Source of the DNA: Owenia fusiformis
Taxonomy: Eukaryota > Annelida > Polychaeta > Sabellida > Oweniidae
Direction of reading: 5' to 3'
Assembly: GCA_903813345.2 (NCBI GenBank)
Contig: CAIIXF020000003.1
Location: 28,413,248 to 28,477,247, forward strand
Length of the DNA stretch: 64,000 nucleotides
Shown here one piece after another: positions 45,001 to 51,839 of the stretch. The notes beneath the pieces are model-generated. The model saw only the letters and a list, made by a program, of their open reading frames with translations, was not told the DNA's origin and did no database searches. Made by a program: the position numbers and the translations under genes. Within the stretch, counting starts at the first letter, position 1. Every line of letters starts with the position of its first letter.

Positions 45001-45172
45001 TGGTTCAATGTCAGAACTAAGAGCTTATGCAAATGCAGATTTATATTTATTTGTTTTTTTGCAGGCAAGACAGCGAGTGAAGCGTGTCAACCTCAGGGAC
45101 CTCATATTTTTATTAGAACAAGAAGCACCAACTGCGAAATCAAACTTATTGTACAAAGCATATCTAAAATAG
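14012..45172 (+). CDS. TAF4: TAF4, TFIID subunit 4 (multi-exon)
   Basis: TAF4 is the central scaffold of TFIID and pairs with TAF12 through its histone-fold C-terminal domain. Exons: 14012-15079, 19999-20139, 20508-20691, 21245-21390, 21708-21798, 22305-22460, 25026-25201, 26997-27166, 27352-27482, 43694-43819, 44108-44272, 44767-44823, 45065-45172 (TAG). Content in order: Q/S/T-rich N-terminus starting [19 protein letters not shown]; the [17 protein letters not shown] segment; TAFH/NHR1 ([30 protein letters not shown]); the conserved C-terminal domain ([20 protein letters not shown] to the end, including [14 protein letters not shown] and [16 protein letters not shown]), ending [23 protein letters not shown]. 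About 906 aa if the 91-nt TAFH exon frameshift is discounted. The start at 14012 is preferred (gcagaaaATGGCG) over an in-frame ATG at 13955. A nested antisense gene sits in intron 27483-43693. Confidence 0.95.
15600..17648. mobile_element. 2.05-kb TIR element with CATACCTGCCAACCTA ends, 5-bp TSD
   Basis: Left end CATACCTGCCAACCTA (15600) and right end TAGGTTGGCAGGTATG (ending 17648) are perfect inverted repeats, flanked by AGAAG on both sides (15595-15599, 17649-17653). The subterminal regions 15620-16330 and 17140-17635 are degenerate tandem repeats of GCGGTAGTTTTACGGTAGAT with oligo-A spacers. The core 16376-17110 is CpG- and ACGT-rich without a convincing ORF. No transposase is seen, so it is non-autonomous. 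Confidence 0.85.
17351..17569. mobile_element. hAT-like MITE nested in the 2-kb TIR element
   Basis: CAGGGCTCTCACCAGG at 17351 and CCTGGCGAGAGCCCTG ending at 17569 are inverted repeats. GTAGTT abuts both sides. CAGGGCTC-type ends are characteristic of hAT elements, whose target duplication is normally 8 bp. Only 6 matching bases are visible here, so the superfamily call is tentative. Confidence 0.65.
18909..20070 (+). repeat. 103-bp tandem array duplicating a TAF4 3' splice site plus exon start
   Basis: Units begin with GGTACCATAACTCTACC at 19072, 19175, 19278, 19381, 19484, 19587, 19690, 19793, 19896 and 19999, exactly 103 bp apart. Two degenerate copies lie upstream (about 18909 and 18969). 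Each unit is the first 72 nt of the TAF4 exon fused to a 31-nt intron end with gtcatttcag. Only the last unit runs into the complete exon and a donor. One unit (19175) has an aag in place of cag at the acceptor. Confidence 0.97.
21245..21390 (+). CDS. TAF4: TAF4 TAFH (NHR1) domain, first exon
   Basis: After a tttcag acceptor and one carried-over G, the frame reads [20 protein letters not shown] and then [20 protein letters not shown], the first helices of the TAFH fold. The donor gtgagt follows ATT. TAFH is a four-helix protein-interaction module shared with the ETO family. Confidence 0.92.
21708..21798 (+). CDS. TAF4: TAF4 TAFH domain, second exon, carrying a frameshift
   Basis: Flanking exons are phase 0 on both sides, so this exon should be a multiple of three, but it is 91 nt. 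It opens [11 protein letters not shown] in the right frame. After ACCGCGTCAACTACAG the conserved continuation ([19 protein letters not shown]-like) is found only in another frame, and the annotated frame hits TGA. The simplest reading is a missing CG in a GCGCGT run, or one extra base. Both splice sites look intact. Confidence 0.85.
21908..21970 (-). mobile_element. Solo LINE 3' tail (very short copy)
   Basis: About 60 bp (AGTTTATTCCAATTTAGG, TTTTTACGATA) preceded by an oligo-T run match the 3' terminus of the LINE at 41166-43202 almost base for base. Poly(A) on the minus strand and extreme 5' truncation are as expected of target-primed reverse transcription. Lies in a TAF4 intron. Confidence 0.75.
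22706..24144. mobile_element. 1.44-kb TIR element with internal 600-bp tandem duplication
   Basis: TATCGCACTTTGAA (22706) and TTCAAAGTGCGATA (ending 24144) are perfect inverted ends, giving a TA target duplication if TA is flank. The interior consists of two about 600-bp copies rich in GTGGCCATTTTGAATTTTTC, GTTCAACTTGAAATTTTTAC and TGACCTTGAAAAGGTCAAAA. Related fragments occur at 39790-39905 and 50600-50960. No ORF is seen. TAF4 intron. Confidence 0.75.
24420..24521 (+). CDS. Candidate extra TAF4 cassette exon (34 codons)
   Basis: A tatatatag acceptor is followed by 102 open nucleotides, [20 protein letters not shown] then [14 protein letters not shown], and a GGTAAAAG donor. It is phase 0 at both ends and sits between two TAF4 exons that join in phase 0, so inclusion or skipping keeps the frame. 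The charged, helix-like composition is coding-like. I do not recall this segment in known TAF4 proteins, so its use is inferred. Confidence 0.4.
25641..26954. mobile_element. Foldback DNA element, about 480-bp inverted arms, 5-bp TSD ATTCA
   Basis: Left end CACGGGGTACCATCGAATAA (25641) and right end GGTACCCCGTG (ending 26954) head near-identical inverted arms of about 480 bp (25641-26120 and 26479-26954) separated by an AT-rich centre. ATTCA flanks both sides (25636-25640, 26955-26959). The two arms carry the same short mirror-image ORF, which is not a gene. CAC ends and a 5-bp duplication resemble the Transib/Chapaev/CACTA groups, but no transposase is present to decide. Confidence 0.88.
26997..27482 (+). 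CDS. TAF4: TAF4 C-terminal domain exons 8-9 (histone-fold region)
   Basis: Exons 26997-27166 and 27352-27482 encode [40 protein letters not shown] and, after the intron, [20 protein letters not shown] plus [13 protein letters not shown]. This is the conserved histone-fold and CCTD entry that pairs with TAF12. Phases 2, 1 and 0 agree. The first acceptor lies only 38 nt downstream of the foldback element's target-site copy. Confidence 0.95.
27535..28205. repeat. About 178-bp tandem array (about 4 copies) rich in palindromes
   Basis: Each unit holds ACTTCTGCAGAAGT (a perfect 14-bp palindrome), CCCAATTTGTGCTTCATGTC and two or three CACCATGAAGTGGTGACATA blocks that can pair CACC with GGTG. The units follow TAF4 exon 9 within 60 bp of its donor. 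The GTGGTGACATATTGTTAT motif recurs throughout the window as an interspersed repeat terminus. Confidence 0.9.
28323..40145 (-). CDS. NWD1/NWD2-like STAND NTPase (DUF4062-NACHT-WD), nested in TAF4 intron
   Basis: Nineteen minus-strand exons: 40145-40102, 39597-39536, 39253-39122, 38715-38630, 38341-38225, 38056-37886, 37626-37431, 36872-36718, 36285-36174, 36000-35901, 35776-35589, 35448-35101, 34793-34466, 34245-34119, 33788-33665, 33312-33247, 32908-31449, 29307-29161, 28748-28323. Phases agree throughout: 4389 nt, 1,462 aa. The N-terminal DUF4062 reads [19 protein letters not shown] and [20 protein letters not shown] (aa ~70-200). NACHT shows Walker A ESGVGKTSV (~455) and Walker [13 protein letters not shown] (~545). 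A helical region contains [15 protein letters not shown], and a C-terminal half has poorly conserved WD-like blades ([10 protein letters not shown]). Such proteins are thought to be cytosolic signalling NTPases that oligomerise on NTP binding. The exact ortholog is unsettled, and the WD blades are degenerate. Confidence 0.9.
29378..30430. mobile_element. 1.05-kb TA-flanked DNA transposon with about 200-bp TIRs
   Basis: CAAGGGGCGATCCATATATT at 29378 and its complement ending GGATCGCCCCTTG at 30430 begin inverted repeats of about 200 bp that include GGTTGCCATGGTAACCTG and TAGGCAGGTC. TA flanks both sides. The interior lacks a long ORF, so this is a Tc1/mariner-superfamily-like, non-autonomous element in the NWD-like gene's intron 17. 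Confidence 0.85.
30431..30530 (-). repeat. Diverged duplicate of NWD-like exon 18 start and acceptor
   Basis: GAACGCCTTTGAATTCACCTACGC and about 60 bp beyond it resemble 29288-29370, which hold the first bases of exon 18 and its acceptor. The duplicate keeps a tag acceptor dinucleotide (minus strand: gcgtag then GTGAATTCAAAGG). The 1.05-kb transposon lies between the two copies. Confidence 0.65.
30804..31195. mobile_element. MITE with 27-bp TIRs and internal duplication
   Basis: TCAAAGGACGATTCTCGGTT at 30804 and AACCGAGAATCGTCCTTTGA ending 31195 are inverted ends. Two internal halves share AGAAATATTACCCAAATTAA and GAAG(C/T)AGGGATAA. No ORF, and the target duplication is unclear. Confidence 0.75.
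31369..31494 (-). repeat. 63-bp tandem duplication across an exon 3' end and donor
   Basis: Two near-identical 63-bp units, 31369-31431 and 31432-31494, each containing AAGGAGGGCTATGTGGCTGC, TACAGTTGTATA and GTAAGT. Two differences are visible (CCTACC versus TCTACC, GCATAC versus GCCTAC). Because 63 is a multiple of three, the reading frame stays open through both. Confidence 0.93.
31386..32908 (-). CDS. NWD-like gene: large exon 17 with two alternative donors
   Basis: Acceptor ccaaacag at 32909, then 486 codons ([20 protein letters not shown] ...) covering the post-NACHT helical region and most WD-like blades. It ends TACAGTTGTATA before gtaagt at 31448. A second identical donor, 63 bp further, extends the exon to 31386 and adds 21 in-frame residues. 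Both join exon 18 in phase 0. Confidence 0.88.
35101..35776 (-). CDS. NWD-like gene: NACHT core exons
   Basis: Exon 35776-35589 ends [11 protein letters not shown] and exon 35448-35101 begins [17 protein letters not shown], so the intron splits the Walker A loop between its two glycines. The second exon also carries [16 protein letters not shown] (Walker B) and ends WLPVQLPG. All residues needed for NTP and Mg binding appear present. Confidence 0.92.
37041..37412 (-). mobile_element. Intact copy of the TTAA-flanked MITE
   Basis: Bounded by TTAA at 37041-37044 and 37409-37412, with AGGTGCAATAATTAGTGC and GCCTTATTGCCCCT subterminal ends. It is collinear in inverse orientation with 15443-15599 plus 17649-17879 and lacks the 2-kb insertion. 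It sits in an intron of the NWD-like gene. Confidence 0.75.
37668..37799. mobile_element. Small mariner-type MITE (TACAGGGTGA ends)
   Basis: TACAGGGTGACTAAAACA and TTTTGGTTCACCCTGTA are imperfect inverted ends about 130 bp apart, with an internal inverted pair (TTTGGAATAACTTTC / GAAAGTTATTCCGAA). A single matching end, TACAGGGTGAACCAAAA, lies at 32937. TA target sites fit Tc1/mariner derivatives. Confidence 0.65.
40208..40352. mobile_element. Small TIR repeat near the NWD-like first exon
   Basis: AGCCTCTCAGTCACATTTG at about 40213 and CAAATGTGACCGAGGC ending about 40349 are inverted copies enclosing a CpG-rich CTGCGGCTGCCGTACGGTTG core. It sits about 65 bp upstream of the NWD-like ATG, so it may contribute to that gene's 5' UTR or promoter. 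Confidence 0.5.
41166..43202 (-). mobile_element. 5'-truncated LINE with intact 14-bp target duplication
   Basis: CAGGTGACATTGAT occurs at 41152-41165 and 43203-43216, flanking the insert. On the minus strand the insert ends in AATAAACTTTATTTG and poly(A), the hallmark of target-primed reverse transcription. An open frame spans from 43202 (reading [14 protein letters not shown]) to 41259 without interruption. Lies in the long TAF4 intron, upstream of and on the same strand as the NWD-like gene. Confidence 0.95.
41259..43202 (-). CDS. LINE ORF2 fragment: reverse transcriptase and zf-RVT
   Basis: The frame enters from the truncation point in RT motif A ([11 protein letters not shown]), continues through [13 protein letters not shown], the catalytic YADDTSLFI box and [11 protein letters not shown], and after a long thumb/linker shows a C-terminal zinc-binding reverse transcriptase domain, [20 protein letters not shown]. 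Endonuclease and the fingers region are missing by 5' truncation, so this copy cannot move by itself. The motif set resembles the L1/Tx1 branch of non-LTR elements. No stop codons interrupt it, so it is a recent insertion. Confidence 0.92.
   Translation of the reverse strand, partial: SPIFLDFQKAFDSIEWNFMYETLKKFKFSDKIIKWLKLLYEKPFLNIKQNGWLSKNIDVERSCRQGCPVSAMAFILCCEVMNLAIQQNNDISGITVDGKEYKMSQYADDTSLFIKDKESLKNALNTISNFSKFSGLKLNIEKTEGIWLGKNKDFEKKCENITFTDEPIKYLGIFLGHSKQRCYELNWEDRVKKVEKILDSWKNRYLTLFGKVTVIKSLAIPKLIYAASVLSVPHEIIKKVNNLVFKFLWDGKKDKIRRSIIINNINKGGINMIDLESQIHALKAAWIPRLHNQNMYNKIHYFYFNKFLPNIDVLFKINDTRFKEFENVPLFYQQVLEAHCLCKCIKNIRDMKQHELLQEVIWGNKLFTVKNKPIFFESWIKSGIIYIKDLIIQNRFLDVNMLYQKLVNKQNWISEYYRVLSAMGTLKERFNLESVKYTNIHNTFKFNINNVIITVNNQKSKFFYEILKNKRSEKWFMKRKWEQEFCYEANDEINWQNFFSTKISCKEKKIGNFNFKIINNILPSLSDLYIFGKSETYKCSLCNELCTLKHLLFSCSYSQNIWKHIYNISGLRVTYRKLIIGYDGNDSHTEFLNYFISIVSFVIYKTYIQELNNGIKRNFEGTIKTLNFEICTRKNVFFKNKWKMIKT
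43230..43693 (+). repeat. 98-bp tandem array ending at a TAF4 acceptor
   Basis: Copies start GCTAAGATAGCC at 43303, 43401, 43499 and 43597 and end tattttttcag. The last is followed, after 97 bp, by the genuine exon (GCTGACTCTAAG) at 43694. A partial copy lies to the left, about 43230-43302. The repeated part is the intron's 3' end with its pyrimidine tract and AG. Confidence 0.95.
43694..45172 (+). CDS. TAF4: TAF4 terminal exons 10-13
   Basis: Exons 43694-43819 ([20 protein letters not shown]), 44108-44272 ([20 protein letters not shown] and [16 protein letters not shown]), 44767-44823 ([16 protein letters not shown]) and 45065-45172 ([16 protein letters not shown] to stop). All are phase 0 and match the strongly conserved C-terminus. 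Two of these four exons have tandem repeats ending exactly at their 3' splice site. Confidence 0.95.
44599..44766 (+). repeat. 36-bp tandem array ending at a TAF4 acceptor
   Basis: Copies of GAAATGTGATTGTTTGTTTT recur at 44601, 44637, 44673, 44709 and 44745. The final copy changes from tgttttataac to tgtttcag, the acceptor of the exon at 44767. The repeated part is the branch and pyrimidine region of this short intron. Confidence 0.93.
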
Positions 45173-46500
45173 CACTATATATGCATAGAATTAGGAAATT
45201 ATAGTAATAAAAACAATATCTAAAAGATGGCAACATGGTTAATCGATAGATTTCTTCACAGACTGTGATTCTCCGAGAAATTGCACATCAGCTAGGATAT
45301 GAGAGGGAGATTATTTTTGCCAAAAAGTTTATTCCTGTATATATATACAACTTGCAACTAGAAGTATAAGACTGTCATTGTGGTCATGCTTTGTAATGCA
45401 AAATAGCAAGGAAACGAATGAAATAAGCCAGGAAAAGTACATGGATTTGAGATGCTTAATTGAATAGAATATTGCAACAAAATCAGGTTATTCATATGAA
45501 TATTTATCTTACTTTCAAGTTGGTCATGCTTTTCTTCAGCTCTTATAAAAGTCTGCCGATGAGTATCCATGTTAAGACCGTCATGTTATTGAAACATACC
45601 AGACCACATGATAAAATCCAGTGATATACTCCAGACTGCTTAGCTTTAATTAAAACCAATACAAGAATGTTCACTTTTTTCAGTGAATGTTCACTGGTCG
45701 AACCTTTCCCATTTTTCCCATTTTCCCATTTTTCAATTTAAATTCTTTACTCATTTTGTTAATGGTTAGTTAACATCAAAACCTGTGTATATGCAACACT
45801 CTGTACTCACGTCGATTGTTCCTTGTAAACAAGTGTTCCTTACATAAAGGTTCATTAACATATTTCTCAGTGGTGATCCTTACAGAGAGGTGTTCCAGTA
45901 GATAGGTTTTACTGTATGTGCATATATGTTTTCCTTGGTTATTCCTCTTCACAATTAAAGAAAAACAGGACCAGTTGGAGATAATTCAAGAATACTATAC
46001 TATAAGTTATTGAATGATTTGAAGTGCAATACAGGAGAAATTCTGCTCAAGAAATTCTGTATTTGAATGAGATGAATTCAAGAGCAGAATATATCTTGTA
46101 TTGCACTTTAAATCATTTTATGACGTTTTTATGCTTTTAGATATTACTACTGGGAATGTCCCCTCTGTACCAACATATTCTGTATTACGGAGATGATCAA
46201 TATGGACAATCTCAGTAGCAATACAGATTGGTACAGCACAAGAACTGACCAATCAGAAGGCTTCATTTTACAGATATTACGATAAATGCTGCACACTGAT
46301 ATTGCATCTCTCTCTAATGTCATGTTATAATGTTACTGGTTAAAAACACTTGAGTTCACACTCAGTATCTTCTTGATGCATTTAATGAAGGAAAGAATCA
46401 ATGCAATAGTGATTGCTTTAAAAGCATGATTTATCCTCAAATTTCTGATGCATTTTAATCCATCGATGACAAATTCCATACCATGCAATATAACATTGTT
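45173..46500 (+). other. TAF4 3' UTR and downstream flank
   Basis: AT-rich sequence without an exon. The first polyadenylation-like AATAAA lies about 35 nt past the TAF4 stop (near 45207). At 45902-45914 there is a lone AGGTTTTACTGTA end like that of the Tigger-type MITE at 48412, without a recognisable partner. Confidence 0.5.
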
Positions 46501-46554
46501 TCAGTATGCATATACAGCCCATGGTTTTGTACAGATTCTGTTTCAACTGTATTT

Positions 46555-46740
46555 TTGTGTATGGTTTGTGTACAGATATCGTTTCAAGTATATGGTTTGT
46601 GTACAGATATTGTTTCAACTATATGGTTTGTGTACAGATATTGTTTCAACTATATGGTTTGTGTACAGATATTGTTTCAACTATATGGTTTGTGTACAGA
46701 TATTGTTTCAACTATATGGTTTGTGTACAGATATTGTTAG
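46555..46740 (+). repeat. 31-bp tandem array
   Basis: ATGGTTTGTGTACAGATATTG recurs at 46561, 46592, 46623, 46654, 46685 and 46716, with TTTCAACTAT spacers. Because 31 is not a multiple of three it yields three overlapping repetitive open frames, which are artefacts. Each unit contains tgtgtacag, an acceptor-like string, but no exon follows. Confidence 0.93.
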
Positions 46741-48411
46741 CAGGGATACGCTGTCAGGGCACTTGAGCGTTCATATCAAAATAGCAATGTTCACCAAACT
46801 TCACCATTTTTTTGGGGGTCAGAATCTATGTTCTCAGAGTAACAAAAAATGATATCAAACAGAAATCTAGTAAAAAATATTTGTAAAACGTAAACATAAA
46901 TAAATATTGATATTATGACATGTTCTCTAATTACATTTGAAATAGGACTTCAAATAGGGACTTGAATGTCACAATTTTCAGATAATTAGTCTAGTTTTGA
47001 ACTGGTTAGAATGTGCATAATTTTGATGCAAATACATATTCTTATATAAATCATTGACTCGAGGATTTGCTGCATATTTCATATTGAAATCCAAGTACAC
47101 CGACAAAGTCTGAACATTTTCAAAAATAGTCTCAAGCTAGAATGTTATTTGTCTTTTTTGTTTTAATAGTCTCAATCTAGATAGTAAGTTATCATTCGGG
47201 GTTCTTGTCATATAGTGTCAACCAAAAATGTTATTTATCATTTCTGTTCAAGTTCTAGTTTAGTTGCTGAGATGTTTGTATTTAATAGTCAGGTGTATTA
47301 TAAATAAATGACCAGCAACATATATGAAAAAATGCCTTTCAAAAATGTCTGTCTAGCTTAATATTAGTCCTGGCATTAGGGAGAAATGTTGACTGAGCCA
47401 ATAGAGCATGTGTCACTCAGAAAAAAATCTACTTCGGCTTGAATATTTCACTTGATTTGCATCATTAGCCTGTTATTTTTGTTGAATTAAATGGTATTAC
47501 TTTTATATACTAATGAGCATTATTCTCATCATGCTCCTTTATAGGCTACTGTGAGGGGCAGTGCCTCAGCTGCTTGCATTTATATTCAGAAAAAGTCAGA
47601 GATACATGAATATGTACATGTACATATCATCAATAAGCCTAATGCCCAAATTGATATCATTTTGATGTTTTAATGAAAAATTTGCAAAAATTAAAAACTA
47701 GTTTGAGCATAAATGTTAAAGTTTATGAAGTAAAACATTGCCAAGATGAGTATGTATATTCTATCAAGTCACCAACTTCTAAGTAGTTTAGTGTATATAT
47801 TAAACAACTGGGTTACAATGTACATTTGCAAGGGTAAAAAAATATATTCATTTCAACATGACAGTGCCAGGTAGTCTAGATAGAATTTCAAAATTCTTAA
47901 ACCCTTGATGCCTATTTCAGAAGGGTAGTTATTTCTCAAGTCCAGGTATATATCCAATATTTGGATAAGGGACAGGGTTCAACAGTGGTATAGTCAGCAT
48001 CTAGATATAGGTGAGGCAAAACTAACAGGCGAGGCTAAAGGAGGTATTATATATTGCATTTGGACTTCATTTCATATAGTAAATTAAAAAACAGAAAAAC
48101 ATACACTATTTCTGTTTTTGGTGATGCATTTACTTTACCTGCCGCATGCCTACCTATGGGGTAACGTTCAAATGTCCATTTATTTTATTAGTGTACAATG
48201 ATATTAAATTTTTAATTGTGAAGAAATCATTAGATAAAACATGTGCAAAATGTAATACAGTGTATTTAAATTTTTGGACATTGAAATGTTTACCTGGTCC
48301 CTTGTCTTAATATTTCCAAATGGGTTCCCTACCATTTTGTATTTAATTCTGTCATTTGTTTCTAGAATACTAGATCATGAACATTCTTTTTCATCCTTTG
48401 TAATAGTAGTA

Positions 48412-48605
48412 TACAGTAAAACCCACCAAATCTGAACACTACTAGCTAGGACAAGCCAAAAGTGTTCAGATTAGCAGGTATTCACATTTCAAGGTTTTCT
48501 TAATATGTGAGTTAATGGGAGATAACAAAATTAGGACTGAGATAAAGTGTTCTCATTAAAGGTGTGTTTGGATTAGAGAGGTGTTTGGATATACAGGTTT
48601 TATTG
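48412..48605. mobile_element. Tigger/pogo-like MITE
   Basis: CAGTAAAACCCACCAAATCTG at one end and GGTGTTTGGATATACAGGTTTTATTG at the other, about 190 bp apart, with GTGTTCAGATTAG and GTGTTTGGATTAG repeats inside. CAGTAAAACC-type ends next to TA are typical of pogo/Tigger derivatives in invertebrates. Confidence 0.6.
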
Positions 48606-48954
48606 GAATACCAAGAGAGTGAGTTGCCTGTTTATATTATAATGCTATTATATTAGCCTCAGTTTCTCAGTACAACAGATATTACTACATTTCACTTTGT
48701 GTGTATATATATGATAGTTTTGTACATTTTAATTCTCAAATTGTATATACTTACCATACTAAGTTGTTGTAGCTGTGTAATATATGAATATATTCTCAAA
48801 CATGTACAGAGTAAATCCAGAAGCTATTAAACATGAAGTTGTATTATGTATCAACATGATTGCTTTGATTTTATTATGATGTTATGATTGTGCTTTACTT
48901 AGCCTAATTCTAATTAGTTTGATAAGGAGAAATGTGTTTATGTTTTAAAACTAT

Positions 48955-49027
48955 ACAGGGGGTCCATAAAGTATCTTTACACTTTGTATTGTAATTGTAG
49001 AGACTTTATGGATACCCTGTATAGTTT
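48955..49027. mobile_element. Miniature 73-bp palindromic element
   Basis: ACTATACAGGGGGTCCATAAAG and CTTTATGGATACCCTGTATAGT face each other around a 25-nt loop. This is the minimal form of a TACAGGGTGTCCATAAAGT-type mariner terminus pair, TA at both ends. Confidence 0.75.
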
Positions 49028-50489
49028 GGTCAACAGTCAAGTAAAACCTCTTACCCTGATCCTTAAATACTCAAAAATCGATACAACCTCTATGAGGCAG
49101 GTACCCCTATAGATTATGGAACTCATTCTGCTACTCACTTGATTTCCAGGAAGTTTGTGTCATGGTCTTTGTATAATGCAAGCTACCAGTCATGTATTTG
49201 ATTTTTTGTCACCATTTGTAGCCAGAGTTTTTTGCAGTCAATTGGCTGTCAACTTCGGTGGCTGTAACAACTTGTTTCACATTATTTTTAACCATTTGCA
49301 ATAAGTTCAAAGTTACAAATTGGTGACACTTGGTTATGATTTTGAGTCCAGAGTCTTTTAGGTTCAAAGTTAATGGTTGAGCCAAGCAAAAGGAAGGGAT
49401 TTAAAAACAAACCAATAAAATGTTTCGTAAACATAAATATGGTGACATGGTCCCTAATTTGAGTGGTATATTTGGTAATAAGTTTTAAAGCAACACCCTC
49501 TATTTTCAGAAAATAAAATAATGATTTTATGTTAAACGTTAAAATCAATTCAGGACGACATGTCTTACATCCAAGCATGCTTTATTAACAAGAAAATGTT
49601 TTGATTTTTCAAATTCAAATTTTGTCCCAAGGACCTTTATATTATTTAATACTTATGTGTATTATGAACGAATTAAGAATGTTTCATATTGGAATGTAAT
49701 GAACCAAGAAAACCCAATGAGACTATGTCTGTTATGATGAACAAAGAATAATATAATTGTAGCATAATAGTAAAATAAGATTGAATATGTAGATTGGAAA
49801 AAGTGATGGTGGCTTTTGTGAGGCTTTTAAAAATAAGATGTTTTTTGAGCTATTTGCATTTTCTTAATGTCAAAAATAGAATTTGGATTGTTGTAGTTGT
49901 ACTTACAAAGAAAAAAACAACTAAAAGTGCAAAACAAGGTAAAATAATTACATATAACCCACATATTCTGTGGCACGTGATTTGTCAAAATCATATATCC
50001 ATATACTCTATTATATACAGTGTGTAAATTAAGTGTATATTTTGTACATTTGAGTATTTTTCCACATGTATAAGTTTGTATAGAACTTGATGTAGAATGG
50101 CACGATTGCAATATAAATGTGAAATTAATTATTTGACTAATGGTATCATGTACAGATAGAGTAATTGGTCTGAATATGTAAGTAAATTATATGAAATAAA
50201 GTGCCACTATAAAATGGAGTATTTTGTGTTGAGTTGTTATTTAAAAAATACCAGAAGTTATACTTCATCATTTCTTAGGGGCTTTCTCTAAAATTGAACT
50301 TTGCATAATTTATTTTTTATTTTCTAGTTTACACCCATCCTCCCTTGTAAATGAAACAAAATATATTTTGGATGTGTGATTTTTATGAAATATTTATTAA
50401 AAGATATTGGCAGCAGATCATCCATCAGCATAACAGAATTATTTATTGCAAAATACTGGATATGAGTTTTTAACATTTTTTTTATGTTA

Positions 50490-50990
50490 CCACCAAAAAG
50501 TGGTGACATATTGTTATGGTCTCCATTTTTTTGTTTTGTTTTGTCGGCGGTCTGTAACAAATTCTTACAACTTCCAATAATTTAACAAATACTGAATAGA
50601 CTGACTTCAATTGTTTTCAAAATCATCTACATGTTTTCAGAATTTCAAATCTGACTTTATATTTAAGATTTGACCTTCAATGACCTTTTCAAGGTCAAAA
50701 AGGTATTTTTTCAACTTGCTTCAGATTAACCTTTTTTCAAAATCATCTATAAGTTATGGGAAGTCCAAATCTGACTTAAGATTTGAGATTTGACCTCAAT
50801 GACCAAAAGGTCAAAAAGTTTTTTTTCAAAATCATCTACAAGTTCTCAACATTTCAAATCTGAATATAGATTTGATCCTAAATGACATTCTCAAGATCAA
50901 AATAGATTTGACCTTTAGTGACCTCCCCAAGGTCAAAAAGGTCTTTTTTATCTTGCTTCAACTAGGTGGTGACATTTTGTCATGTTAATG
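50490..50990 (-). mobile_element. Interspersed repeat with GTGGTGACATATTG / GTGGTGACATTTTG ends
   Basis: One end reads ACCAAAAAGTGGTGACATAT with GTCTGTAACAAATTCTTACA inside, the other AGGTGGTGACATTTTGTCAT. The interior has three degraded units of AAATCATCTACAAGTTCTCA and TTGACCTTCAATGACC shared with the element at 22706-24144. The same termini occur on the opposite strand at about 10917-11500 and in short copies at 5718-5880 and 8205-8335. Confidence 0.65.
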
Positions 50991-51839
50991 CCTTGTTTTA
51001 TATATGAGATGACAACTATAGCCATGTCCCATTTCCATCACCTTTGCTCATCCATTAGTATGACAAAAAGTCAACATTCTGGGTACATGACGATCGAGGA
51101 ATACTTCAGTGAAACACCTCAATCCCCATAATATTCAATACTGGTGAATGATGTGCTTTTCAACATAATATTAAGTGATCTGCATTGTTTTCACTACAGT
51201 CCAAAGCCTGAGCCAGATCTAAATGGTGGGGATTTTGACATTTCTCATGAAAGTAATTATAATTTATGGCATTATAATAGCACCAGTCACAAATTTTTCC
51301 TTAACACTACCTGAAATGCCCTTTGAGCTTCACATTTGATTAATATATGCAAAAATAGTATATTCAAATGTTTTTTTTATTTTCCTGAATATGATCGACC
51401 AACGTTCTACAAGTTTACAACAAATCAAATATTTTTGATCAAAATGACAGGTCCCTTCAAATGGCAAAACTGATATGGGGCGTCTCATGGTTCTTTCATT
51501 CAGTAAAAATGGCGGAATTTCAAAACTGAAAACATTCATAATGCATTTTCTTCTGCCTATTTAAGAGGTATTCCTAGCATATATGGCTTTGTAGATTATA
51601 ATGTAAATTCAGCAAATACAGGAAAATGGTTGTGTATCGTTTTTTATCAGTATATTTAATTCAATCGGCGATAATATTACTTTTATGAGAGATTTTGATT
51701 TTTCAAAAACGTCAGAAATCGAGAAACTTTGGCTTCGTGAATCGTGATCGTTCACAGTTATGGTAAACTGAGCACTCTGGATTATAATTTTTAAAAAAGA
51801 TTGGCAATTATTTCTAGAATAAAAAACGATAACCCCAAT

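Larger units (their letters stand above)
46745..51750. other. Gene-free spacer between TAF4 and the 51.8-kb gene
   Basis: Five kilobases of AT-rich sequence without a supported exon. It contains a Tigger-like MITE (48412-48605), a miniature palindrome (48955-49027) and interspersed repeat fragments (50490-50990). Open frames here are short and not coding-like. Confidence 0.6.

Noticed and set aside
46448-46852. Repetitive ORFs (VCVQILFQLYGL and similar) as a possible repeat protein
   Set aside because: They arise from a 31-bp array readable in all three frames, with no splice support or conserved domain.
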